Shown: positions 44,336-52,520 of the stretch, in pieces
Numbering within the stretch: position 1 is the first letter of the stretch
How the letters are laid out: each line of letters starts with the position of its first letter
Source: Desulfacinum hydrothermale DSM 13146
GTDB lineage: Bacteria > Desulfobacterota > Syntrophobacteria > Syntrophobacterales > DSM-9756
Direction of reading: 5' to 3'
DNA: 64,000 nucleotides
Assembly (NCBI RefSeq): GCF_900176285.1
Contig: NZ_FWXF01000016.1
Coordinates: 22,269 to 86,268 of the forward strand
Translations under genes and position numbers: made by a program
Notes under the pieces: model-generated
What the model was told of the DNA's origin: nothing
The model's input: the letters and a program-made list of their open reading frames with translations, nothing else
Databases searched by the model: none

Positions 44336-44372
44336 TCCCTCTCTCCACTCACCACTCTCCACTCACCCCAAA
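44336..44372. repeat. ACTC-rich low-complexity tract
   Basis: Repeated CTCTCCACTCACC-like units on the plus strand at the junction of the FemAB-like and four-helix bundle genes. It is similar in composition to the heptamer tract 450 bases away. Confidence 0.45.
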
Positions 44373-45409
44373 TGCCGCGCAATGGGCGGGCCCACAAGCC
44401 GTGTGACTCCGTGGGGCAGGCGCCGCCACATCTGGATCAGCAGGCGGTAGCGCGGGTTGGCCGGACTCACGTCCGGAAGGGCCCGGGTCCGGTGGAGTAC
44501 GTACTGGTAGGCCAGCGGTTCGGGCTCAAAGCCCCAATGCTTCTTGAAGGCGTAGGATCCGGTGCCTTTCTTGCTCCGACCGAAATCGAACCAGCGAAAA
44601 CCCGCCAGGCAACTTCGGCGCATGAGCTCCCAGTACATGAAATCGTTGGGAGCCAGGTGCCGGTAGGCAAAGAGGGAACCCGCGTAGTAGGGCATGACCG
44701 CATCCCGCCAGAACAGGCTCAAGACCGCCGCCACGGGCACCCCCTGCCGGGTACGCACCACCAGGATCTGGGCCCTCCGGCCAAAGGCATCCAGGAGGTT
44801 TCGAAAGAGCCGTCGGGAAAAGACAGGGGTTCCCAGCCGGTGGTAGTTGGCGGCCAGGATCTGGTAGAACGTGTCCAGAAGATGGGATCCCGTCTCGGAC
44901 CACAGCCCCCGCTTCATGCCCACCCGGACCATGCGCCGGGATTTCCTGGGGATGGCCTTCAGGTTCTGATCGGGATCGGAAGCCATCTCCTTTCGAAAAC
45001 TCACATACAGATCCTTGGTGGGAAGGCCGTCCACAGGACGCCGGTTGCGAAGCTCCAGGTAGGCGGCATCCCGTCGGGCCACCAGAGCAGTGGCGTCATG
45101 GATGAGGACCCGTTCCACCTGGGGAGAATCGGCCAGCACTCCCCCGCTTTCAGCGAAGGGAACCGACAGGAAGTAGTGCCCGAAGAGGCGGCTTCGCATC
45201 TCGAAAAGCGGCAGCACCCCCACCAGGGCGGGGCTTTCGCCCACACGCCGGAACTCCTCCGCCACCAGGTAAGTACTGCGGTGGTCAAAAGAGAGCTCCA
45301 CCATCTGCTTCCACGCGGTGGTGTGGAAGGGCGTTCCCCGGGGATGGGCGGCCACGTAGGCGTCCCAAGCCGCTCGGTCCGATGCCACGTAGTTTCGAAT
45401 TTTCAGCAT
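44363..45409 (-). CDS. FemAB family XrtA/PEP-CTERM-associated protein
   Basis: A 348-residue GNAT-fold protein of the FemAB type. It begins LKIRNYVASDRAAWDAYV, has GTPFHTTAWKQMVE, LPLFEMRSRLFGHYFLSVPF and, in the second GNAT domain, PNDFMYWELMRRSCLAGFRW followed by FDFGRSKKGTGSYAFKKHWG. All of these are typical for the exosortase A-associated family. It may transfer an amino acid or acyl group to a glycan precursor. The reaction has not been established. The start at 45409 is 19 bases after the deacetylase stop. Confidence 0.92.
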   Translation of the reverse strand: MLKIRNYVASDRAAWDAYVAAHPRGTPFHTTAWKQMVELSFDHRSTYLVAEEFRRVGESPALVGVLPLFEMRSRLFGHYFLSVPFAESGGVLADSPQVERVLIHDATALVARRDAAYLELRNRRPVDGLPTKDLYVSFRKEMASDPDQNLKAIPRKSRRMVRVGMKRGLWSETGSHLLDTFYQILAANYHRLGTPVFSRRLFRNLLDAFGRRAQILVVRTRQGVPVAAVLSLFWRDAVMPYYAGSLFAYRHLAPNDFMYWELMRRSCLAGFRWFDFGRSKKGTGSYAFKKHWGFEPEPLAYQYVLHRTRALPDVSPANPRYRLLIQMWRRLPHGVTRLVGPPIARHLG

Positions 45410-45428
45410 AGGGGGATGAGGGCTCCGA

Positions 45429-46367
45429 TCAGGGCCCCAAGAGCTCCAAGTAGTCGGAACAGGAAAGAAAGCTGGAACGATCCAGGGCCTTCACCAACCC
45501 TTCCAGCTTGGCTTCGGTTCTTTTCAGGTTCACGTAGTGACGAAAGCGCCCCAGAACGTCCGGGACCGGGACCCGCGGTTGGCCCGAATCCAGCTCCCAC
45601 GGGTGCAGGTAGAAAACATAGAGGCCGTCACGGCGCAGCATGTTTTGGACTCCGAGGGAAAAGATCTTCAGGGGCGCGAGTCGAAAGTAGCCCCCGCCCG
45701 CCCAGGGAAGCACTCGCCCGTTGAAAGACAGGTTGCTCACGGGGATCTCCGCCAAGCCGGTCGGAGTTTCATAGAGCCCGCCGCGCTTTCGAAAGGCGGC
45801 CAGATCCAGCCGGCCGTACCGGGGATTGGCTCCGAAGGAGTTGTAGCTGGAGTCGTAACGAAACCCCACCCGAGCCAGGATGTGGAGGAGCGCCGGAGAG
45901 ATGGAAAATCCGGGAGCCCGATAGCCCACAACCGGTTCCCCCAGGACGTCTTCCAGCACGTTCCGACTTCTGCGGATGTCTGCTTCCAAGGCCCCGGGCT
46001 CCATATCCCGGCACAGGAGGTGTCCGTGACCGTGGGAGGCCACCTCATGGCCCCGGTCCCGGATCTCGCGTACCAGCCAGGGGATGCGCTCGGCCAGCCA
46101 ACCCAGGACGAAGAAGGTGGCCCGGATCTTTCGGCGGTAGGTTGAGGCCGGGGTTCCTTTCAAAAAGGCTTCCAGGCGGTCCAGAAGGTCCAGAAGGCGG
46201 CGGGTGGCCCGCTCCACGCGCAGTTCGCAGCCACCCCAAGTGTGGGGAGGAAAGACCGACCGCAGGTTCTCCACCTGGAACCAGTCCTCCACATCGAAGG
46301 TGAGCAGCACCACCTTGCGGTGCCCTTTTCCCTTCCCCCCATCCGAGCTACCCACCTCACGCTTCAC
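45429..46367 (-). CDS. XrtA-system polysaccharide deacetylase
   Basis: About 312 residues. VVLLTFDVEDWFQVENL near the N-terminus, ATFFVLGWLAERIPWLVREI, EVASHGHGHLLCR (metal-binding His pair) and VVGYRAPGFSISP define a NodB-type deacetylase of the subgroup linked to PEP-CTERM EPS loci. The C-terminal YVFYLHPWELD supplies the conserved His. It has no signal peptide, so it likely acts in the cytoplasm. The start is ambiguous between GTG 46367 and GTG 46355. I used the longer because the overlap with the beta-barrel gene is then minimal. Confidence 0.9.
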   Translation of the reverse strand: MKREVGSSDGGKGKGHRKVVLLTFDVEDWFQVENLRSVFPPHTWGGCELRVERATRRLLDLLDRLEAFLKGTPASTYRRKIRATFFVLGWLAERIPWLVREIRDRGHEVASHGHGHLLCRDMEPGALEADIRRSRNVLEDVLGEPVVGYRAPGFSISPALLHILARVGFRYDSSYNSFGANPRYGRLDLAAFRKRGGLYETPTGLAEIPVSNLSFNGRVLPWAGGGYFRLAPLKIFSLGVQNMLRRDGLYVFYLHPWELDSGQPRVPVPDVLGRFRHYVNLKRTEAKLEGLVKALDRSSFLSCSDYLELLGP

Positions 46368-46378
46368 GATGTCACGTC

Positions 46379-47785
46379 TCAAAAGCTGATGGGCTTCAGC
46401 TCGGGCGAAAGGTTCATGCTGAAGTCCACCCCCACGCGGTTTTCGTGGGAGTCTTCTTCGTCCAGGTTGGAGTCGATGGTGCGGTGGGAAAAGCTGAGCG
46501 AGAGGCTGAAGCGGCGGCTGATCTGGTATTGCACGCCGACTCCGGCCAGGTAGGCGTTGTCCTTTCGCTCCGGGGTCTCATTCAGGTAGTCGTCGCGCCG
46601 GTAGGTCAGGTAGCTGGACCAGGAGATCTTCTTGGTCATGGCGTAGCGAAGATTCATGGTCGCCCCGTAAAAGGAGGAAAAGCCCAGGTTTTCCGTCCCA
46701 AAGAAGGCCTCCCGAAAGCCGCTCTGCACACTGAAACTGCCCACCAGCCGCCCCGCCTTCCACTGGTCCGCAGTGTTGTAGTTGAGGTTCAGGGTGAGGC
46801 CCTTTTCGTCCTCTTCGTCCTGGTTGTCCTGGAAGAAGTAGCCCACACCCACCGTGAGGCTGGATTTGGGGCTGAGCACATAGGTGCCCCCCACGGACGC
46901 GTGGTAGACCACGTAGTCGTCCCCGTCTCCCTCGGAATCGAGCAGGATCTGGGAATAGTCCACATAGGCGCTGAACCGGGGGCTGAAGGCCCGGTTGAGC
47001 CGCAACGATCCGTTCCACCGGTCGAAGTCCTCCGTGGGATCGTCCAGGTAGCGCGGGTCCGCATCGAAGGTCCCCCGCGTGTAGCCCCCCGAGGCGGCCA
47101 GGCTCAGGTGCGGATTGATCTGGTAGGTGATGCCCGCGGTGGGATTGTGCCGCATGCTGTCTTCTTCCAACCGGCTTTCATGTTCCGTGAGGGAATGGAG
47201 GTAGCCCAGAAAGAGACTGTGGCCGCGGCCGAAGGTGTGGGTGAGGCGCGCGGCGGCCGTGTTGGTGATGTAGGGTTTGCGGCCTTCCCGAAGGGTGGTG
47301 TCCGGCTGCAGCCCCAGCTCTTCCGGGCTGAGCACCGGCGGCGGTGTCTCCCCTTCCTCCGCCGGCCCCAGGGAACGGAACCGGGTCTCCCGCCGCTCCA
47401 CCTCGTCCGTGTTGGGGTCTTCCGTTCTCAGGAAGTGGTCGTAGAAAGACAGGTGGGTGTTCTTGGTCAAGGAGTGCCAGGCGTTGAAATCCAGGCTGTG
47501 GCGCAACGTGTTGTCGTCTCCGTTCTTGGCGTAGAGGGCCGCCCCCGGCGCGTAGCTGAGCCGAAGGCCGTTTCGGCGCCCCGACACCTCGTAGGTCAGG
47601 CTGGGCGTCACCACCAGAATCCAGTCGGAGTCCGTATCGTTTTCCGTCAGGTTCACGTTGTCCGTGTATTCACCACTGACGGAGAGGTTGGGAATGATCT
47701 GGTGCCGGTATCCCGCCTGCGCCGAAACGGGCGCCACCGCGCATACGAATAGAGCCAACGTCAGCCCGAGCATCCAGCGTCCCAT
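46379..47785 (-). CDS. Outer-membrane beta-barrel protein of the XrtA system
   Basis: A 468-residue protein with a signal peptide (MGRWMLGLTLALFVCAVAPVSAQA, cleavage near residue 24) and then amphipathic strands with alternating hydrophobic residues. IIPNLSVSGEYTDNVNLTEN and DWILVVTPSLTYEVSG match the PEP-CTERM-associated outer-membrane family. The last residue is Phe, as in many outer-membrane proteins. It may be the EPS secretion or assembly barrel, which is inference. AGGAGGGG precedes ATG 47785. Confidence 0.88.
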   Translation of the reverse strand: MGRWMLGLTLALFVCAVAPVSAQAGYRHQIIPNLSVSGEYTDNVNLTENDTDSDWILVVTPSLTYEVSGRRNGLRLSYAPGAALYAKNGDDNTLRHSLDFNAWHSLTKNTHLSFYDHFLRTEDPNTDEVERRETRFRSLGPAEEGETPPPVLSPEELGLQPDTTLREGRKPYITNTAAARLTHTFGRGHSLFLGYLHSLTEHESRLEEDSMRHNPTAGITYQINPHLSLAASGGYTRGTFDADPRYLDDPTEDFDRWNGSLRLNRAFSPRFSAYVDYSQILLDSEGDGDDYVVYHASVGGTYVLSPKSSLTVGVGYFFQDNQDEEDEKGLTLNLNYNTADQWKAGRLVGSFSVQSGFREAFFGTENLGFSSFYGATMNLRYAMTKKISWSSYLTYRRDDYLNETPERKDNAYLAGVGVQYQISRRFSLSLSFSHRTIDSNLDEEDSHENRVGVDFSMNLSPELKPISF

Positions 47786-47822
47786 AGCCCCTCCTGTCCC
47801 CTGCGGTCAAAGTGAAGCCGTG

Positions 47823-48434
47823 TCATGGAACCACGATGGTGTCGTTGGGATGAATGTAGATGTTCTGTTCCGGCGATTTACCGTGTAGGATATCGTTGTA
47901 GTTGACAACCATCCTTTTTTCAACTCCGTTTTCCCGCCGCAGGATGACAATTCGCTTCTTATTGGCCCATTCGGTCAGCCCGCCGGCCCGGGCCAGGGCC
48001 TGCAAAACGGTGAGGTCCTTGATCAGGTCCTGCTCTCCCGGGGAATTGACTTCACCCACCATGTAGTACTTGTTGTTGGCCGAGCCCGTTACGATCACGC
48101 TCACCACGGGGCTTTCCAGATATTCGGAAAGACGATTCTGGATCTCCTTTTTGAGCTCCATGGGGGTGTGGCCCGCCGCTTGGATGTCATCCAGTAGGGG
48201 AAGGGAGATCATACCGTCCAGGCGCACCTGGGTCTGCCGGGTCAACTCAGGTTCCCGCCACACGTAGATCTCCAGGGTATCGCCTTTGCCGATCAGGTAG
48301 TTGCCCACATCGGGAGGCCGAGCCTCTTCGGGACCGGGCACCACCTCCCCGGCGTCCTTGGCTTGCACAAGGCCCACCGCCAAGAAGACCATCGCCGCCG
48401 CCAGTGCCGTGATCCATAATGTCCGTCTTTTCAT
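47823..48434 (-). CDS. XrtA-system EPS export protein (Wza/BexD-like)
   Basis: A 203-residue periplasmic/outer-membrane protein with a signal peptide (ITALAAAMVFLAVGLVQA). The polysaccharide export domain begins YLIGKGDTLEIYVWREPELT and contains VRLDGMISLPLLDDIQAAG. The SLBB domain follows with YYMVGEVNSPGEQDLIKDLT, LQALARAGGLTEWANKKRIV and ends IYIHPNDTIVVP. It lacks a lipobox Cys and is shorter than Wza, as is normal in XrtA loci. A GAGGAGG site lies directly before ATG 48434. Confidence 0.93.
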   Translation of the reverse strand: MKRRTLWITALAAAMVFLAVGLVQAKDAGEVVPGPEEARPPDVGNYLIGKGDTLEIYVWREPELTRQTQVRLDGMISLPLLDDIQAAGHTPMELKKEIQNRLSEYLESPVVSVIVTGSANNKYYMVGEVNSPGEQDLIKDLTVLQALARAGGLTEWANKKRIVILRRENGVEKRMVVNYNDILHGKSPEQNIYIHPNDTIVVP

Positions 48435-48624
48435 GGGGTCCTCCTCATTGGGGGGGTGAATGCGTGAGGTGGGGAGGGGGCCCTGGCCGAAAGGCAGGCT
48501 TCGCCCAACTCGGTTCCAGGGCCTCCCCCACCGACAAAATCAACCGACTGACTCAAAAGCCTTTTGCGAAGCCGCTTTCGCGGGGACGACGGGAAGCGAG
48601 ATCCCGCGATCCAACATCCACCCG

Positions 48625-50019
48625 TTAGCGGGCGCCTTTGCCGAAGAGCACGATCTGAACCGTTTTGAGAATCACGTACAGATCCAGAAAGAGCGACATG
48701 TGCTTGATGTAGAAAAGGTCGTATTCCAGTTTTCGCAGGGCGTCCTCCTCGGAGGCCCCGTAACCGTAATTCACCTGGGCCCAGCCGGTGATGCCGGGTT
48801 TGACCACATGGCGCTCGCCGTAAAAGGGGATCTGCTCCTTGAGACGGGCCACGAAGACGGGCCGTTCCGGCCTGGGTCCCACGAAACTCATGTCCCCCTT
48901 GAGCACGTTCCAAAACTGGGGCAGTTCATCCAGGCGCAGCTTTCGAAGCACGCGCCCCACGGGGGTTACCCGCGGATCGCTGTCGCTGGCCCAGACGGCC
49001 CCCGTCTGCTTTTCCGCGTCCTTCACCATGGTTCGAAACTTGACGACCACGATGGGCCGTTCGTACTGCCCCACCCGCTCCTGACGGAAAAAGACGGGTC
49101 CCTCGGACGTGAATTTCACGGCGCAGGCCACCACGAGCATGATCGGGGCGGAAAGCACGAGCCCGATGAGGGCGAAGGCGATGTCCAAGCACCTCTTGCC
49201 CACTGTCAGCAGTCGATGGCGCCGGAACCCTTCGGAAAAGATGAGCCAGCTGGGATTGGCCTTTTCCACGGGAATCCGACCGCTTAGGGCCTCGAAGAAG
49301 GAGACGCCGTCCAAGACCGAAATGCCCATCATCTTGCACCTGAGCAGGGCTCGGACCGGGAAGTTCCCCCGCCGTTCATCCAGGGCCACCACGATCCTTC
49401 GGATTCCGTCCTCCAGGGCCCTTTCGCACAACGTGTCGTAATCCCGGTAAACGGGGCAGTTCCACACGGGATGCCGGTCCGTGGCGGCCTGAGGTTCCAC
49501 CAGGGCCCGCACCACATAGCCGCTGTCCAGGTTGCGGTTGATCTCACGGGCGATGAGATTCGCCATCTGCCCGTTTCCCAGAAGGAGGATGCTCTCGGTG
49601 AGAAGCTTGCGTTCACAGATGTACTGGTAGGCGAAACGCCAGGACAGGAGCCCGAACACCAGAAGAAAGAGGGCCAGGAAGAAGATCTTGTTGGCGATGA
49701 TCAGCTTGGCGTCCATGGCGTAGAGGGCGGCGAGCAGAATGCAAGCGACCCCCAGGGCCTGCAGGAGACGAATGGCCAGCTCCAAGACGCTCTCGCGGGC
49801 CTTCATCTCGTAGAGTTCGTGATAATAGAGGCTCAGCTGCACCACCACCGTGGTGATCAGCATCCGCAAGGCCATGCTGTGACGGGCCCCCGACACCGGG
49901 TACCACAAATCCGAGGCCACGTGGGAGGCCACCAAGAGCGAGCCGAAGATGAGCCCCCCCTCGCCCAGGAAGAAGAGGAGATTCCGAATGGGAAAGTAGG
50001 TGTGAAAGAACTTGAGCAT
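48625..50019 (-). CDS. Undecaprenyl-phosphate sugar phosphotransferase, XrtA type (TIGR03013)
   Basis: A 464-residue membrane enzyme that starts EPS repeat synthesis by moving a sugar phosphate to undecaprenyl phosphate. Four to five N-terminal helices and a CoA-binding-like domain (ILLLGNGQMANLIAREINRN) precede the catalytic part: GKRCLDIAFALIGLVLSAPI, VVKFRTMVKDAEKQTG (Asp-Glu pair), LPQFWNVLKGDMSFVGPRPE and KPGITGWAQVNYGYG. The N-terminal LKFFHTYFPIRNLLFFLGE is typical of the XrtA type. A 190-base gap without a gene follows before the export gene. Confidence 0.95.
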   Translation of the reverse strand: MLKFFHTYFPIRNLLFFLGEGGLIFGSLLVASHVASDLWYPVSGARHSMALRMLITTVVVQLSLYYHELYEMKARESVLELAIRLLQALGVACILLAALYAMDAKLIIANKIFFLALFLLVFGLLSWRFAYQYICERKLLTESILLLGNGQMANLIAREINRNLDSGYVVRALVEPQAATDRHPVWNCPVYRDYDTLCERALEDGIRRIVVALDERRGNFPVRALLRCKMMGISVLDGVSFFEALSGRIPVEKANPSWLIFSEGFRRHRLLTVGKRCLDIAFALIGLVLSAPIMLVVACAVKFTSEGPVFFRQERVGQYERPIVVVKFRTMVKDAEKQTGAVWASDSDPRVTPVGRVLRKLRLDELPQFWNVLKGDMSFVGPRPERPVFVARLKEQIPFYGERHVVKPGITGWAQVNYGYGASEEDALRKLEYDLFYIKHMSLFLDLYVILKTVQIVLFGKGAR

Positions 50020-50047
50020 GAGCCTTCAGCCTCTGTTGGAAACAAAT

Positions 50048-50878
50048 CTATTGATCGGCCTTTTCCCCGCCGCCTGTCGTGGATTGCTCTTCCCCTTCGT
50101 GCTCCCCGAACACACGGGTGTATTCGTATTTCCGGTAGACCTTGGAGCTCTTGTCGTAGTCGTTGAAGACCACTCCCAGCAGCTTGTCCCGGCGGATGCG
50201 GTTCACCGCGTTTCGAACGGCGTTTCGCGGCGTGCGACCCCGCCGGACAACCAGGATCACCGCATCCACTTCATTGGCGATCACGAAGGTTTCCGGCGCC
50301 AGTTCCAAAGGCGTACTGTCCATGACCACGAACCGGTCCTCGTAGCGGTCGCGAACCTCCCGAATCAGCCGAAGCATCTTCTCCGACGTGAGCAGCTCCG
50401 TGGGCTGGCGGGTGGAGTTTCCGCCCGGCAGGAGGGTGAGCTTGTGGACGGCGGTCTTTTTCAAAAGCTGATCCAGGGGCGTGTCGTTGGTCAGGTAGGT
50501 GGACAGGCCCTGGTGGCTGCTGTTCAAGCCGAAGATGCGGTCCAGACGCGGATACCTCAAGTCGCAGTCCATGAGCAGGACCCACTCGTCCAGGCCCTGG
50601 CTGATGGCGGCCGACAGGTTGGAGGCCACGTACGTCTTTCCGTCTCCCACCAGCGGGCTGGTGACCAGGATGGTCCGGGGCGGATCCCCCTCCATGGGGC
50701 GGACCAACACGGAACGCAAAAAGCGGAAACATTCCGCCGTGGGAGACCCCGGCTCTTCCAGGACCACCAGTCCTCCGGTGGACTTGGGCAGGCTCGGGGT
50801 GACCACTCTTTGTGGGGAAGGAACATCTTGTTTCGGGGACCGCTTGGCCCGCTCCAGTGCTTCGTAAATCTTGCCCAT
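50048..50878 (-). CDS. XrtA-associated tyrosine autokinase
   Basis: A 276-residue BY-kinase domain. MGKIYEALERAKRSP is a family-typical start. Walker A PLVGDGKTYVASNLS is near 75-89, Walker A' VLLMDCDLRYPRLD near 100-113, and DRFVVMDSTPLE the Walker B region. The C-terminal tail YDKSSKVYRKYEYTRVFGEH holds four Tyr that can be autophosphorylated. It works with the chain-length protein 40 bases upstream to control polymer length and export. It lacks the membrane domain fused in E. coli Wzc. Confidence 0.94.
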   Translation of the reverse strand: MGKIYEALERAKRSPKQDVPSPQRVVTPSLPKSTGGLVVLEEPGSPTAECFRFLRSVLVRPMEGDPPRTILVTSPLVGDGKTYVASNLSAAISQGLDEWVLLMDCDLRYPRLDRIFGLNSSHQGLSTYLTNDTPLDQLLKKTAVHKLTLLPGGNSTRQPTELLTSEKMLRLIREVRDRYEDRFVVMDSTPLELAPETFVIANEVDAVILVVRRGRTPRNAVRNAVNRIRRDKLLGVVFNDYDKSSKVYRKYEYTRVFGEHEGEEQSTTGGGEKADQ

Positions 50879-50918
50879 GATCCATCCTGTCCGCAGTGGG
50901 GTACATCCAATCCCCGTT

Positions 50919-52484
50919 TCAGGCCGCTTTCTTCCTGAACCTCAGGCTCCACCAACGACGTTTGTCGTCCTCGTCTTTCAGCCCGGGCAGGCTGACCAAC
51001 ACCCGGGTGTTGAGGTAGCTTTCCACCTCTTCCGGTCGGTAGAACCGAGGATCCAGGAGCTCCAGGGCATACGCCAGGCCGCCGCCCAGCCCCAAGCCCA
51101 GCACCACGGCCAGTGTCATGACCTTCTTGGCATCGGGTTCCACCGGCTGGGAAGGCGCGACCGCCGGATCCAGGATCCGGAACTGCTCTCCCTTTTGCCG
51201 CTTTTCCAGCTCCTCGGCCATTTGCGCGTCCAGCAACTTGGCCACCATGCTGGAATAGCGGGATCGGACCGTGTTGTAGTCCCGTAGGATATTGCCCAAC
51301 TGCAGGCCCACGGCGGGCGTCTTTTCCACCCGTTCCCGGTATTGAGCGATCTGTTCCTTCAGAGCCGAAAGCTGCACCTCGTTGGCCTCCATCTCCTGAC
51401 GCAGCTTCTCCAGTTGGAGCTCCAGAATCTGGCGCGGGCTCAACCGACCCTGCCCCTCCAGGTCGTCCCCCTGGACATAGACGCCCACCCGGGCCACCTC
51501 CTGGCGCAACCGCTCGATGGTGCGCTTCAAGGCGATGACGTCCGGATGTTTTTCCGTGTAACGAACGCGGGCCTGCTTGAGCTTTTCTTCCAGGGCTTCC
51601 AGCTGCTGAGCCTCCGGCGTCTTTTGGCGCTCGCCCGCCACGACGGCGGAGGAAGGACTGAGCCTGCCCGCCTTCAGGTCCTGGATCCGATCTTGCAACA
51701 GCAATTCCTGCTTTTTCTGCTCATCGATCCGCTGCTGCAGCGTGGTCAGCTCCTGCTGGAGCTGGTTCAGGATATTCAGATTGCTTTCCAACTGGTCCGG
51801 CAACATGCCCATGTGCTTTTGCTTGAAGTCCTCCACTTCCTTTTCCCGTTCGGCCAGATCCCGCCTGAGCTTCTCCACCTCGTTTTTCAAAAAGGCGGTG
51901 GTGCCCATGGCCATCTCTTCGCGCACCTTCAGATTCTGTTCGATGAACTGGGAGGCGATGGCATTGGTCACGGCCGCCGCCGTGGTGGGATCGTGCCAGC
52001 GGAAGGAGATGCGAAAGGACGATCCGCTTCGGTCCACGTTGATGCTGATCCGCGACCGCAGCTTGCCCACCAGGTCCGCCGTGGCCACGGCTTCTTCTTC
52101 CTTCTTAACGGCCGCTTCCTCGCCGTGTCGCCACGTGTTGATCTTGCGCCGGATCTTGGAGATCAGATCCTGAACCCGGTCTTCGGGTTTTCGGTAGAGC
52201 TTGAACTCCTCGATGATGCGCTCCAGGTTGGTGCGGCTGTTGACCTGTTCGGAGATGGTGCGAAGCCGGCTGGCCACATCCTGGGTCACCGTGGGGCGCA
52301 CGTAGCCCGTGGGGATGCGCTGGGGCTCCACCAGAATCAGGGTGGAGGCCCGGTAGATCTTGGGAGAAACCTGGAGCACCACCAAGCCGACGGCGAGCCC
52401 CAGGAGCGTGGGGATGAGAATCCACCACTTGCGTCTCCAGGCCATGTCCACATACGGTTCCAAATCCAGTTTGGGCAGTTGCAT
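50919..52484 (-). CDS. XrtA-system polysaccharide chain-length determinant (Wzz-like)
   Basis: A 521-residue inner-membrane copolymerase. The first membrane helix (WWILIPTLLGLAVGLVVLQV) is at about 20-40 and the second (TLAVVLGLGLGGGLAYALEL) at about 468-487. Between them is a periplasmic coiled coil with long stretches of Leu, Glu, Arg and Gln (about 190-420), and RSRYSSMVAKLLDAQMAEEL closes it. The length and plan match the PEP-CTERM chain-length family. It precedes the kinase, which is its cytoplasmic partner. Confidence 0.95.
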   Translation of the reverse strand: MQLPKLDLEPYVDMAWRRKWWILIPTLLGLAVGLVVLQVSPKIYRASTLILVEPQRIPTGYVRPTVTQDVASRLRTISEQVNSRTNLERIIEEFKLYRKPEDRVQDLISKIRRKINTWRHGEEAAVKKEEEAVATADLVGKLRSRISINVDRSGSSFRISFRWHDPTTAAAVTNAIASQFIEQNLKVREEMAMGTTAFLKNEVEKLRRDLAEREKEVEDFKQKHMGMLPDQLESNLNILNQLQQELTTLQQRIDEQKKQELLLQDRIQDLKAGRLSPSSAVVAGERQKTPEAQQLEALEEKLKQARVRYTEKHPDVIALKRTIERLRQEVARVGVYVQGDDLEGQGRLSPRQILELQLEKLRQEMEANEVQLSALKEQIAQYRERVEKTPAVGLQLGNILRDYNTVRSRYSSMVAKLLDAQMAEELEKRQKGEQFRILDPAVAPSQPVEPDAKKVMTLAVVLGLGLGGGLAYALELLDPRFYRPEEVESYLNTRVLVSLPGLKDEDDKRRWWSLRFRKKAA

Positions 52485-52520
52485 GTCGTTTCATCCCTCT
52501 GTGGGTGGTCTTTGCCTTGG

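Noticed and set aside
46367..46382. A TTG start at 46382 for the XrtA deacetylase
   Set aside because: No ribosome-binding site is placed for it, and it would lie entirely in the overlap with the preceding gene.
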